Shown here piece after piece: positions 39,422-47,899 of a stretch of 51,463 bases of DNA. The stretch covers positions 1 to 51,463 of the forward strand of contig URXG01000009.1 in assembly GCA_900551715.1 (NCBI GenBank). The letters run 5' to 3'. Numbering within the stretch: the first letter of the stretch is position 1; each line of letters begins with the position of its first letter. The notes beneath the pieces are model-generated. The model saw only the letters and a list, made by a program, of their open reading frames with translations. It ran no database searches and was not told the origin of the DNA. The DNA is from an uncultured Blautia sp. GTDB lineage: Bacteria; Bacillota; Clostridia; Lachnospirales; Lachnospiraceae. Position numbers and translations under genes: made by a program.

Positions 39422-39751
39422 ATGAATGAAATCTTAACAGAAAAAGCGGCAAATAATCTCGAGTTCATGAGGAAACAAAGTCGTCTGAAATTCAGTCTTT
39501 CTGATAAGTATCTCCAGCAGGATAATGCTGATCTTATACTTTTTCAGAACAGGTATGCAGATCTGAACATGCATTATACAGTACGACGGGTGATGGATGA
39601 TTATATTGCGTGCATGCACTCGAAAGAAGAACGACTGGCAGAACTTTCTTATTATGCAGGCATTAAGGATGCCGTAACATTAATGAAAAGTGTAGGCATG
39701 CTGCCGGAAAAGGCTACGGTAACTGCTGCACTGGAACAATATCACCAGTGA
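39422..39751 (+). CDS. Small helical protein, 109 residues (unknown)
   Basis: From ATG 39422 (MNEILTEKAANNLEFMRKQSRLKFSLSDKYLQQDNADLILFQNRYADLNMHYTVRRVMDDYIACMHSKEERLAELSYYAGIKDAVTLMKSVGMLPEKATVTAALEQYHQ), with GAGAGGAAGC upstream; ATG 39404 is less well placed. Predicted all-helical and soluble. I do not recognise a family. It has its own promoter, so it is not a leftover reading frame. Confidence 0.65.
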   Translation: MNEILTEKAANNLEFMRKQSRLKFSLSDKYLQQDNADLILFQNRYADLNMHYTVRRVMDDYIACMHSKEERLAELSYYAGIKDAVTLMKSVGMLPEKATVTAALEQYHQ

Positions 39752-39805
39752 TTTTGGCAAAAAATGACAGAAATTTATTGAATCGAGAAAAATTAATAGC
39801 CAATA

Positions 39806-39834
39806 TTACCGATGAATGATATACTGTTTATAAA
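39806..39834 (+). promoter_or_regulatory. Candidate nhaC promoter
   Basis: TTACCG (39806-39811), 17 bases, TATAAA (39829-39834). Confidence 0.4.
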
Positions 39835-39858
39835 ACTAAAATATGAGGGAGTTAAAAA

Positions 39859-41367
39859 ATGGACGGATCAATGTTTATCGGAACATGGTGGTCTCTGGTA
39901 CCGCCATTACTGGCTATTATCCTGGCACTTGTTACAAAGGAAGTATACAGTTCGCTGTTTATTGGTGTAGCTACAGGCGCACTTCTGTATACAGGATTCC
40001 ATCCCTGGAATGCTTTTGTGGCATTCTTTGAGATTATGAAAAATAGCATGAACCTGAATATCCTGATTTTCGATGTTCTTCTGGGAATGATTGTTGTACT
40101 TATGGGTAAATCAGGTGGTTCTACCGCTTATGGTAAATGGGCGGGACGTAAGATCAAAAACAAGAAAAGTGCAATGCTGGCAACAACAGGTCTTGGCGTG
40201 CTGATCTTTGTAGATGATTATTTCAACTGTCTGACGGTAGGCTCTGTTATGAGACCTGTTACCGACAGATACAAAGTATCCAGAGCCAAGCTTGCATATA
40301 TCATAGATGCAACAGCAGCTCCGGTGTGTATCATCGCACCAATATCCAGCTGGGCGGCTGCAGTGAATTCCTATGTGCCTGAAGATGTGGGAATTACCGG
40401 ATTCCAGCTTTTCTTAAGAACCATTCCTTATAACCTTTATGCGATCCTGACTATTACAATGGTGCTTTTTATCATTCTTGCAGGATTCGACTTCGGTCTC
40501 ATGAAAAAACATGAAGAGAATGCGGCAAAGGGTGACCTTTTTACTTCCGGTGGGGAAGAGTTTGAACAGGTAAAAGAAGAAGAAATTTCTTCCAGAGGAA
40601 AGGTGATAGACCTTATCCTTCCGGTACTTGTATTGATAGGAGCAGCTGTAGGTGCTATGATCTATACCGGATTTCTGGGCGGTGCTACTGATATTGTAAC
40701 TGCCTTTTCCGGATGTGATGCAGAGACCAGTCTGATCTTTGCAACTATGATCACCGTACTGTTTATGCTGGTTCTTTATCTGCCGCGTAAGGTAGTTACT
40801 TTTAAGGGATTTATGGACAGTTTTGTAGAGGGATTTAAGATGATGATTCCGGCAATTGCAATCCTGATCTTTGCATGGTCCCTGAAAGGGATGGGAGATG
40901 CACTGGAAATCAGTACCTTTGTAAGTAATACTGTAGGATCAGGCGCTTCTGCAAGTGTGATCCTTCCGGCAGTGCTGTTCCTGGTAGCGATTTTTCTTTC
41001 ATTTTCAACAGGAACCAGCTGGGGTACGTTTGCAATCCTGGTACCCATTGCAACAGCTATGTTTCCGGGTACTGGCAATCTTCAGATGATGATCATTACC
41101 GTATCTGCTGTACTGGCAGGAGCTGTATGTGGAGACCATATTTCACCGATTTCTGATACTACCGTTATGTCATCGGCAGGAGCACAATCCAATCATATCA
41201 ACCATGTAACTACGCAGATGCAGTATGCAGCAGTGGTGGCAGTGGTATCTTTTATCGGGTATGTGATCGCCGGTTTTGTACATATCTGGTGGGTTGTACT
41301 GGGAATCAGTCTGATTCTCCTGCTGGCAGTTCTTACAGTGATCAAAAAGATCGCTTCCAGGGCATAG
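39859..41367 (+). CDS. NhaC-family Na+/H+ antiporter
   Basis: 502 residues with about 11-12 membrane helices. Family motifs: KSGGSTAYGKWAGRKIKNKKSAMLATTGLGVLIFVDDYFNCLTVGSVMRPVTDRYKVSRAKLAYIIDATAAPVCIIAPISSW, and late in the protein GDHISPISDTTVMSSAGAQ. It would exchange Na+ (or another cation, or an organic ion pair as in some relatives) for protons. A charged cytoplasmic loop lies in the middle (KKHEENAAKGDLFTSGGEEFEQVKEEE). ATG 39859 follows GAGGGAG. The C39-like gene starts 6 bases after its stop. Confidence 0.88.
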   Translation: MDGSMFIGTWWSLVPPLLAIILALVTKEVYSSLFIGVATGALLYTGFHPWNAFVAFFEIMKNSMNLNILIFDVLLGMIVVLMGKSGGSTAYGKWAGRKIKNKKSAMLATTGLGVLIFVDDYFNCLTVGSVMRPVTDRYKVSRAKLAYIIDATAAPVCIIAPISSWAAAVNSYVPEDVGITGFQLFLRTIPYNLYAILTITMVLFIILAGFDFGLMKKHEENAAKGDLFTSGGEEFEQVKEEEISSRGKVIDLILPVLVLIGAAVGAMIYTGFLGGATDIVTAFSGCDAETSLIFATMITVLFMLVLYLPRKVVTFKGFMDSFVEGFKMMIPAIAILIFAWSLKGMGDALEISTFVSNTVGSGASASVILPAVLFLVAIFLSFSTGTSWGTFAILVPIATAMFPGTGNLQMMIITVSAVLAGAVCGDHISPISDTTVMSSAGAQSNHINHVTTQMQYAAVVAVVSFIGYVIAGFVHIWWVVLGISLILLLAVLTVIKKIASRA

Positions 41368-41373
41368 GGAGAT

Positions 41374-41982
41374 ATGGCAGTGCAGATTAAAGTACCTTAC
41401 ATAGACCAGAGTATAAAATATCCTACAGGATGTGAAAGCGTATCTGCAGTAATGCTTCTCCAGTATCTGGGATATGAGATAACTGTAGATGAGTTTATCG
41501 AAAACTGCCTGGAATGCAGAGAGATGGAGGTCAGAGATGGTATACTTTATGGCCCTGATCCCAATATCAGTTTCTGCGGCAGTCCCTACGATGAAGATTC
41601 TTTCGGATGTTATGCACCGGCTCTCATAAAAGCACTTGACAAAGCAGCCGGGAAGAGATTTTCTTTCATTAATGAAACCGGGACTCCAATGGAAACTCTA
41701 CTGGAGAAATATATAGACCGGGGCATGCCGGTGATTTTCTGGGCATGTATCGACATGAAAAAAGAAATACCGGGTCCGGAATGGAAACTTCTGGATTCGG
41801 GAGAAACATTTATGTGGATTTCAAATGAGCATTGTATGTTGCTGATCGGCTACGATGAGGATGGTTACTGGTTTAATGATCCCCATGGGAATAATGGGGT
41901 GATCCGGTATACCAAAGAGCTGGTAAAGAAGCGGCACGAAGCACAGTATGCCATGGCTATTGGCGTGGACACAAAATTTTAA
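41374..41982 (+). CDS. C39-like cysteine peptidase family protein
   Basis: 202 residues: VPYIDQSIKYPTGCESVSAVMLLQYLGYEITVDEFIENCL places the catalytic cysteine near residue 19. SNEHCMLLIGYDEDGYWFNDPHG supplies the histidine (about 158) and the following aspartate/asparagine of the Peptidase_C39_2 fold. No signal peptide is visible, so it may act inside the cell or be exported by another route. AGGGAGAT precedes ATG 41374, which lies 6 bases after nhaC; the pair is likely co-transcribed. The substrate is unknown. Confidence 0.8.
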   Translation: MAVQIKVPYIDQSIKYPTGCESVSAVMLLQYLGYEITVDEFIENCLECREMEVRDGILYGPDPNISFCGSPYDEDSFGCYAPALIKALDKAAGKRFSFINETGTPMETLLEKYIDRGMPVIFWACIDMKKEIPGPEWKLLDSGETFMWISNEHCMLLIGYDEDGYWFNDPHGNNGVIRYTKELVKKRHEAQYAMAIGVDTKF

Positions 41983-41993
41983 CGGAATTTTCA

Positions 41994-42022
41994 TTGCGAA
42001 AAATTGTGAACTCTGCTATAGT
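41994..42022 (+). promoter_or_regulatory. Promoter of the 42109 gene
   Basis: TTGCGA (41994-41999), 17 bases, TATAGT (42017-42022). Confidence 0.55.
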
Positions 42023-42108
42023 AGAGAATAGATTAGTTGATATGAACAATATCAACAGTAAGATCTGTCACAGCAAATTGTGTTTATCTGAAGAAAGAAG
42101 TGTAAATT

Positions 42109-42699
42109 TTGCGGAAAAAATCACATATTCTGCTTGCCAGATATCTGGCAGACCAGATGCCGGCAAATACAAGCCTGCAGTCACATAGAAAGGCTTTTTG
42201 CCTGGGTAATATCCTTCCGGATATCCAGCCATCTTTTGTAACAAAGAGACATGAGTATTTTGGTACTTTTGATGAAGTTCAGGAAAAGATCATACTGCTT
42301 GTGGAAACAGGAGCAGAAGATCTTAATGACAGGGTGTTCTGGAGGAGAATCGGGGAAGTAATGCATTATATTGCAGATTACTTTACTTTTCCTCATAACA
42401 GGACTTTTGATGGCACACTTCGACAGCACAATAGCTACGAGAAGAACCTCAAGAATGAATTGAAGGCATTTGTAAAAAGCGGTAAGGCGGATGTCTATGC
42501 AGAAAAGAAACTGAAATTTGAGAATCTTGGAGAATTGGATGATTTTATCAAGGATCATCACAGAGAGTATCTTGGACGCAAGAGAAATATTGATGAAGAT
42601 ATTCATTACATACTCAGTGTATGTTACCAGGTATTTCAGGGGCTGGTTCAGTTGTGCCTGGGCGTAATGTCTACAGGAATTCCGTCGTTAAGTTACTGA
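42109..42699 (+). CDS. Zinc-dependent phospholipase C-like protein
   Basis: 196 residues from a TTG start (42109), with AAGAAAGAAGTG upstream. The zinc-ligand pattern of the phospholipase C/S1-P1 nuclease fold is visible: KKSHILLARYLAD near the start, FCLGNILPDIQPSF, RIGEVMHYIADYFTFPHN and DDFIKDHHREYL (His and Asp ligands in series). There is no signal peptide, unlike secreted phospholipase C, so an intracellular enzyme or a regulator of the same fold is likely. ATG alternatives inside the frame would cut off the first conserved histidine. Confidence 0.75.
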   Translation: MRKKSHILLARYLADQMPANTSLQSHRKAFCLGNILPDIQPSFVTKRHEYFGTFDEVQEKIILLVETGAEDLNDRVFWRRIGEVMHYIADYFTFPHNRTFDGTLRQHNSYEKNLKNELKAFVKSGKADVYAEKKLKFENLGELDDFIKDHHREYLGRKRNIDEDIHYILSVCYQVFQGLVQLCLGVMSTGIPSLSY

Positions 42700-42737
42700 A
42701 ACAGAAAATATGAAAAAAATATGAAATATGTCTTAAG

Positions 42738-42770
42738 ACCGCCGGGGCGTATGTTCCGGCGGTTGATTTT
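42738..42770 (+). terminator. Terminator after the phospholipase C-like gene
   Basis: ACCGCCGG pairs with CCGGCGGT around a 10-base loop, followed by TGATTTTG. It is a moderate terminator. Confidence 0.6.
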
Positions 42771-42832
42771 GAAAAAAAGTTGTGATACAATAACCCCAGT
42801 TGATTTGTATAAGTTGAGAGAATAGCAGGGCA

Positions 42833-42865
42833 TACCTTCTAAAGGGAGATATGTTGATTAGAAGG
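42833..42865. repeat. Leader hairpin upstream of the NlpC/P60 gene
   Basis: CCTTCTAA pairs with TTAGAAGG around AGGGAGATATGTTGA, just before the ribosome site region of the next gene. It may affect expression or translation; no known riboswitch is recognised. Confidence 0.35.
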
Positions 42866-42880
42866 GAGTATTTTAACTGA

Positions 42881-44854
42881 ATGAAGAATAAATATCTGAC
42901 CAAAAGTCTTTGTATTACTATGTTAGCAGTTATGGTTCTTTCCAGCCCGATGTCAGTGGTAGCAGCAGAGGATGGTACAACAGTTGCCAGCAGTGATTTT
43001 TCTGATGGTGGAGATACAACAGATGCGCCAACTCCGAACCCGACAACAGCACCAGATCCAGAACCAACGACTGCACCGGATCCGACAACAGCACCGAATC
43101 CGGAACCAACGACTGCACCAGAGCCAACAACAGCACCAGACCCGAAACCGACAGAGACACCGGTCACACCGGAGCCTCAGCCAACTGAGATACCGGTTAC
43201 ACCTACACCGACTGATGCTCCGGGCCAGGATGTGGTTACAGAAGCTGCCAACAGTGTCATCCAGAGAATCGATGCTCTTTCAGGTGTGACTCTTACTCTG
43301 GATAATGCTAACGAAGTTCAGTCCATACGTGCTGCGTATAATGCACTTTCCCAGCAGGAAAAGAATTCTGTTTACAATTACCAGCAGCTGGTAGGCTATG
43401 AGCAGAAGATTGCTGCATTGCAGAAGGGTTCTGGTGATAATGACAACAATGGCGGGGACATTACAGATGGAACTGCTACAGGACAGGCAGGAACACCGGT
43501 TTATTATTCCGGCATGGTGTCCAATCTGCATGCAGGTAAAGATTTTTATCTGGACAGCCTGAAAGAAAATTATCATCTGAGTTTTTCCGATGATTTCTCT
43601 TCTGTTATGGAACAGATTGAAAAAGAATACAAAGAAAAAAATAAACTGACTGATAGCAGTGACAACAACAAAGATGGGCTGACTACATCAGCAGATTCTC
43701 TGCTTGTTCGTAACTGGCAGGATGTACTGGCAGTATATGTTTATGAACAGAGTCAGAAGGGTACCAAAGAATTTAAACTGGATTCTTCTGCAAAGGATGA
43801 ACTGGCCAGGATTTTTGAAACTCTGAATCCTATTGTAAGAGATAAAGAAAACATCACGCATGTATCTTATGGTAATTATCATGTTAATTACTACATAAAA
43901 CAGAACAACATAGCACAGGATCAGAGGACTGTACTTAAGAAATACACAGAAACTGACTGCAAACTTCTCTGTGCCATTGTTACAGATGCTAAGGGATTTG
44001 TCAGACAGAGTGTTGGGGATGATGTTTCCGAAGAACGTGTAAATGTTATTACAGCAGCATATTCCCTGGTTGGAGAAGTTGGATATTTCTGGGGTGGTAA
44101 GTCCACTACCATTGGAGAGGATCCAAGCTGGGGGACAGCAGAAACTGTTTCAGCAGCAGGAAGCCCAAGTACAGGTACTACCAGAGCTTATGGTCTGGAT
44201 TGCAGCGGTTTTGTTACATGGTCTGTCATTAACGGATATCTGAATCAGGATATGCAGAGCAGTGTAGGTGATGGAACTTCTGATCAGTGGGAAAAGGCAA
44301 ACGTAGTAAGTGAACAGGATGCACAGCCAGGAGATCTGGTATTCCAGAACGGTCCGGAATCCGGAAGCAACAACCATGTAGGTATTATCTGTGGTAAAAC
44401 AGATTCAGGAGACTGGATTGCAGTACATTGTTCTTCCAGTAAGAACGGAGTCACTGTAGGTGAGGCCTATGGTGCAAGTTTCCGTTATATCAGACAGCCA
44501 TCCTTCTATCCTACAGAAGATGAACTTGCCAAGATGGTAAGCGATGGACAATCTGCAAGTAACTCTGCATCTGTAGATGTCAATGCAGGTACGGATACAG
44601 TTTCTGATTCCGCATCCGGTACAGATGATGGATTAAGCAGTGGAGATACAGCAACTTCTGATGAAGTTCAGATTACTGTAGAAGGTGATAATTCTAAAAA
44701 CACAGGTATTTCTGACGGAACATCCGGAAGTGCAGCTGCCACAGACACACTGCAGAATATTCTGAAAAAGAACATTTCCGTATCTGATAGCAGTGCAGCA
44801 GTTCTGCCACAGCTTCCAGGTGATGAAGAAGTTCAGGTTTCTTTTGAAGATTGA
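42881..44854 (+). CDS. Secreted NlpC/P60 peptidoglycan hydrolase
   Basis: 657 residues. A signal peptide (MKNKYLTKSLCITMLAVMVLSSPMSVVAA) is followed by a Pro/Thr-rich repeat region (about 45-105, units of PEPTTAPDPTTAP) and a helical domain (about 120-180). A middle domain of unknown type spans about 210-375. The C-terminal NlpC/P60 domain has the catalytic cysteine in YGLDCSGFVTW (about 440), NNHVGII (His about 498) and AVHCSS (about 516). It should cleave peptide stems of peptidoglycan. A Ser/Thr/Asp-rich tail follows. ATG 42881 follows AGAAGGGAG at a distance of about 12 bases. Confidence 0.88.
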   Translation: MKNKYLTKSLCITMLAVMVLSSPMSVVAAEDGTTVASSDFSDGGDTTDAPTPNPTTAPDPEPTTAPDPTTAPNPEPTTAPEPTTAPDPKPTETPVTPEPQPTEIPVTPTPTDAPGQDVVTEAANSVIQRIDALSGVTLTLDNANEVQSIRAAYNALSQQEKNSVYNYQQLVGYEQKIAALQKGSGDNDNNGGDITDGTATGQAGTPVYYSGMVSNLHAGKDFYLDSLKENYHLSFSDDFSSVMEQIEKEYKEKNKLTDSSDNNKDGLTTSADSLLVRNWQDVLAVYVYEQSQKGTKEFKLDSSAKDELARIFETLNPIVRDKENITHVSYGNYHVNYYIKQNNIAQDQRTVLKKYTETDCKLLCAIVTDAKGFVRQSVGDDVSEERVNVITAAYSLVGEVGYFWGGKSTTIGEDPSWGTAETVSAAGSPSTGTTRAYGLDCSGFVTWSVINGYLNQDMQSSVGDGTSDQWEKANVVSEQDAQPGDLVFQNGPESGSNNHVGIICGKTDSGDWIAVHCSSSKNGVTVGEAYGASFRYIRQPSFYPTEDELAKMVSDGQSASNSASVDVNAGTDTVSDSASGTDDGLSSGDTATSDEVQITVEGDNSKNTGISDGTSGSAAATDTLQNILKKNISVSDSSAAVLPQLPGDEEVQVSFED

Positions 44855-44885
44855 GTCTGCTGTGCAGACAGTAGCAGAATATAAA

Positions 44886-44922
44886 TTGCCCATACAGAAC
44901 ATCCTGTGTGGGCGATTTTTTT
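44886..44922 (+). terminator. Terminator after the NlpC/P60 gene
   Basis: GCCCATACAG pairs with CTGTGTGGGC, followed by a run of seven T residues. An open frame starting at 44908 begins inside it, which argues that translation of the next gene really starts at 44995. Confidence 0.85.
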
Positions 44923-44994
44923 ACATGCCAAAGTATGCAAGAGAAGCTGCCAGTGGCAGGTTCTCTGTACAGTCATTATGTGAAAGGAGCAAAA

Positions 44995-46230
44995 ATGAGA
45001 AAACACAGGTTCCCATGGAAGATAGGTATCTTTGTGATCATGATAATTCTGGGTGCAGGATATCTGAAAACGGAATCTGGTGATACACAGACGGATTATG
45101 GAACGCTGGCAGAAAATGTGGTCCAGAAGGCAAAGTCCATTCTTGATCAGGAACCGGAGGAAGTGCAGAAACTGAGAACAACATCTGTGTCAGAATCCCA
45201 GGAAGGCTTCCAGGAATATTATTTTGGTCTTTTAAATGACACTGAAAAAAAGATTTACAGGGAAATGTTGGAGGGGATTCAGCAGAGAAAAGATGAATTT
45301 TATATCACAACATCTGATGAAGCTGTGATCAACAAAGTATATCATGCACTGCTGGATGATCATGCAGAATTGTTTTGGGTTCATAACAGAGAACAGGTAT
45401 ATACATCCTCTTACCCTAATGAAAAATACTGTAAGTTTACACCAGGATATACTTATACAGACGAAGAAGTTCAGGAGATTCAGGCAGCAGCAGAGACAGC
45501 TTTGTCAGAAATACAGTCTCTTCTTTCGGAAAATGCCGGGGAATACGAAAAAGTCCAGACAGTATATACGTATCTGATCGATCACACGGAATATGCATCT
45601 TCAGATGATGATCAGAATATTGCCGGTGTTTTCTGGAAAAACCAGGCAGTATGTGCAGGATATGCAAGAGCAACGCAATATCTTCTGGAAAAACTGGGGA
45701 TTTACTGTATTTACGTAGAAGGCAGTGCAGCAAACAGCACAGATGGTCATGCTTGGAATATTGTGCAGATCGGAGGTCAGTATTATTACGTAGATACTAC
45801 AAACGGAGATCAGCCACAATTCCTGGATGGGGATGCGGTGCAGCTGGCAGAGCACAAGACCATTATTTATGATTATCTTTGTCCTTTTCCAGAAGAATAC
45901 AGACAGGTATATACACCTTCGGACGAATTTCGGGTTCCAGAGTGTTCTTCAACAGATATGAATTTTTATGTGCTGAATGATGCATGTTTTGAGACTTATG
46001 ATTATCAGAGTCTGTATGATTTCTGCAAAATGCGACTGGACAACGGGGCAGCAGTGGTCCGTTTCAAATTCAGCGGCCAGGAAGCTTTTGAAATGGCAAA
46101 AGAAGAATGGATCCAGGAGGAAAGCGTGGAAGCGGCGGCCCGATATTATATGCAGTTGTATGGGCTTACATCTGTGCAGTATCATTATGGAATTCTTGAA
46201 AATCTGAAAACCATATACTTTATGTTTTAG
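44995..46230 (+). CDS. Secreted transglutaminase-like protein
   Basis: About 411 residues from ATG 44995 (MRKHRFPWKIGIFVIMIILGAGYLKTE), with GAAAGGAGC upstream. One N-terminal membrane helix acts as signal anchor. The core has a Cys-His-Asp triad: NQAVCAGYARATQYLLEKLGIYC (Cys about 220), DGHAWNIVQIGGQYYYVDTTNGD (His about 252, Asp about 267). Such domains serve as peptidases or cross-linking enzymes on envelope proteins. A helical or mixed domain completes it. It lies 12 bases before the next membrane gene. Confidence 0.85.
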   Translation: MRKHRFPWKIGIFVIMIILGAGYLKTESGDTQTDYGTLAENVVQKAKSILDQEPEEVQKLRTTSVSESQEGFQEYYFGLLNDTEKKIYREMLEGIQQRKDEFYITTSDEAVINKVYHALLDDHAELFWVHNREQVYTSSYPNEKYCKFTPGYTYTDEEVQEIQAAAETALSEIQSLLSENAGEYEKVQTVYTYLIDHTEYASSDDDQNIAGVFWKNQAVCAGYARATQYLLEKLGIYCIYVEGSAANSTDGHAWNIVQIGGQYYYVDTTNGDQPQFLDGDAVQLAEHKTIIYDYLCPFPEEYRQVYTPSDEFRVPECSSTDMNFYVLNDACFETYDYQSLYDFCKMRLDNGAAVVRFKFSGQEAFEMAKEEWIQEESVEAAARYYMQLYGLTSVQYHYGILENLKTIYFMF

Positions 46231-46242
46231 AGGAGGGTGATT

Positions 46243-47343
46243 ATGACTGATATTTTACAGCAGTTTATGAATGGAATAGAAAATACCAGAACACTGACTT
46301 CTGTTTCAGGACTTTCGATGATCGGTTTTGCAGCGTTGTTTATCTTCGGTGTGCTGAACTGTATTCTCGGATACCGTTTGCTGAGATTCTGGATGATGCT
46401 GTTTGGATTTGCCATAGGGGCAGGACTGGGTATCGGAGCAGCTTACAGTATGAATGTTACCGAAAAATATATCTATGCAGCAGCTGCTATTGGAACCGGT
46501 GTGGTGATCGCAGTGATTGCTTTTCTCAGTTATAAGATTGGAATCTTTATTCTGGGTATGGGGATTGGTCTCGGCTTGGGAATTTATTTCTTCCGTCCCA
46601 CTACATCTATGGTGTTTTTTGTATGCCTGCTTCTGGGAGTGGGATTTGGAGTTTTTGCCATGAGACAGGCAAGGGAGATACTGATCATTGGCACCAGTCT
46701 TCTGGGAGGTATTATGGCAGGGCTGTCTCTCTCCAAACTGGGAGGACTGCCGGATATTCCTTATGGCTTTGGAATGAGTGCGGGATTTGTGATTTTTGGA
46801 ATGCTGATTCAGTTTCTCACTAATAAAAAAAGAACTGTGAAGTATGAGGAGGAATCAGATGATGATATGGAAGACCCGGAGGACAGTTCTGATTTTGTAG
46901 ACCCAAGAGAATATATTCCGGAGAGAAATTCCAGAAAAAGAAAATCTGCCCGCCCTTATGAAAACCACGAAAAAAAGATGGAACGGGAAGACAGAGATGA
47001 CAAAAGCGAAAGAAAAGAACGAAGACGGGAAAAAAGCAAAGGAATGGTTTATGCTCCGGAACTGGAACGTGAAAAGACAGTTGTGTACCGCCCTGGAAAG
47101 AAATCAGGTCCGGATATGCCGCTGGGAGGATTCAAAAATACAGGACGGGCTTACGAGCAGAGAGAACAGTATGATTCCATGGAAGATTATCAGGAAGAAC
47201 CAATAGATGAGGAACTTTTGGATGAGGAAGTTTTGAGAGAGATGATGGATGATGATGACCGGGAAGGGGAAGAACTGTGGAAGAAACTTACCGGCAGAAA
47301 AACCAGAACTTCCAGAAAAAATCAGAAATCTTATAAGAAATAA
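46243..47343 (+). CDS. Membrane protein, DUF4203/TMEM198-like, with charged tail
   Basis: About 366 residues from ATG 46243 (AGGAGGGTGATT upstream; a GTG 6 bases earlier is less likely). Seven or so membrane helices with many glycines (GFAIGAGLGIGAA, GMGIGLGLGIYFF) occupy residues 20-190, as in the TMEM198/DUF4203 family. The remaining 175 residues are a highly charged, Arg/Lys/Glu/Asp-rich cytoplasmic tail with long mixed-charge runs (EDRDDKSERKERRREKSK). It is the third gene of an envelope run with the NlpC/P60 and transglutaminase-like genes. Function unknown. Confidence 0.75.
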   Translation: MTDILQQFMNGIENTRTLTSVSGLSMIGFAALFIFGVLNCILGYRLLRFWMMLFGFAIGAGLGIGAAYSMNVTEKYIYAAAAIGTGVVIAVIAFLSYKIGIFILGMGIGLGLGIYFFRPTTSMVFFVCLLLGVGFGVFAMRQAREILIIGTSLLGGIMAGLSLSKLGGLPDIPYGFGMSAGFVIFGMLIQFLTNKKRTVKYEEESDDDMEDPEDSSDFVDPREYIPERNSRKRKSARPYENHEKKMEREDRDDKSERKERRREKSKGMVYAPELEREKTVVYRPGKKSGPDMPLGGFKNTGRAYEQREQYDSMEDYQEEPIDEELLDEEVLREMMDDDDREGEELWKKLTGRKTRTSRKNQKSYKK

Positions 47344-47386
47344 ATGACAGAAAAAATAACAGAGAATAAAAAGAAAGGCAGAAAAG

Positions 47387-47869
47387 ATGGCAAAAGAAGC
47401 AAAAACCAATGCGATGAGAATGCTGGATCGTCAGAAGATCAAATACCAGACATTTACCTACGAATGCGATGAATTTATAGATGGTCTCCACAGTGCAGAT
47501 CTTATTGGAGCACCCTATGAACAGTCTTTCAAGACACTGGTAATGGAAGGCAAAAGCGGTGGTTATTATGTTTTTGTTGTTCCCATTGAGAAAGAGGTGG
47601 ACCGTAAAGCAGCTGCCAAGGCAGTGGGAGAAAAGGCAGTAGACATGATCCACGTGAGAGATATTCTGAAAATTACAGGTTATGTAAGAGGAGGATGCAG
47701 TCCTCTTGGAATGAAAAAATTATTTACTACAGTCTTTGATGAATCAGCAGGAAAGTTTGATGAAATTTATGTAAGCGGAGGTCGTATCGGTCTTACCTTA
47801 AAAGTACCATTGCAGGATCTTCTGAAAGTTACAAACGCAAAAATGGCAGGCATCACAATGAAGGAGTGA
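47387..47869 (+). CDS. ybaK: Cys-tRNA(Pro)/Cys-tRNA(Cys) deacylase, YbaK family
   Basis: 160 residues, the normal length. It removes cysteine wrongly loaded on tRNA-Pro. Motifs: FKTLVMEGKSGGYYVFVVPIEKEVDRKAAAKAVGEK and GYVRGGCSPLGMKKLFTTVFDESA with the conserved lysine in FKTL and the GGCSPLG loop. ATG 47387 follows AGAAAGGCAG. It lies 43 bases after the membrane protein gene. A terminator hairpin overlaps its stop codon. Confidence 0.9.
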   Translation: MAKEAKTNAMRMLDRQKIKYQTFTYECDEFIDGLHSADLIGAPYEQSFKTLVMEGKSGGYYVFVVPIEKEVDRKAAAKAVGEKAVDMIHVRDILKITGYVRGGCSPLGMKKLFTTVFDESAGKFDEIYVSGGRIGLTLKVPLQDLLKVTNAKMAGITMKE

Positions 47870-47880
47870 TGTCTGCCATT
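47842..47880. terminator. Terminator overlapping the ybaK stop
   Basis: ATGGCAGGCATCAC (47843-47856) pairs with GTGATGTCTGCCAT (47866-47879); TCCTTTT follows. It sits between two convergent genes and may act on both strands. Confidence 0.6.
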
Positions 47881-47899
47881 CCTTTTGTATGGAATGATT

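Noticed and set aside
39859..41982. Osmotic or lysine riboswitch before the antiporter
   Set aside because: The 100 bases upstream show no aptamer-like conserved block.
43030..43200. Short repeats as a CRISPR-like array in the NlpC/P60 gene
   Set aside because: They are codons of a Pro/Thr-rich linker (PEPTTAPDPTTAP) in a single reading frame, with no spacer pattern.
44908..44994. Upstream start for the transglutaminase-like gene
   Set aside because: It would begin inside the NlpC/P60 terminator and lacks a ribosome site; ATG 44995 has a clear one followed by a signal-anchor helix.
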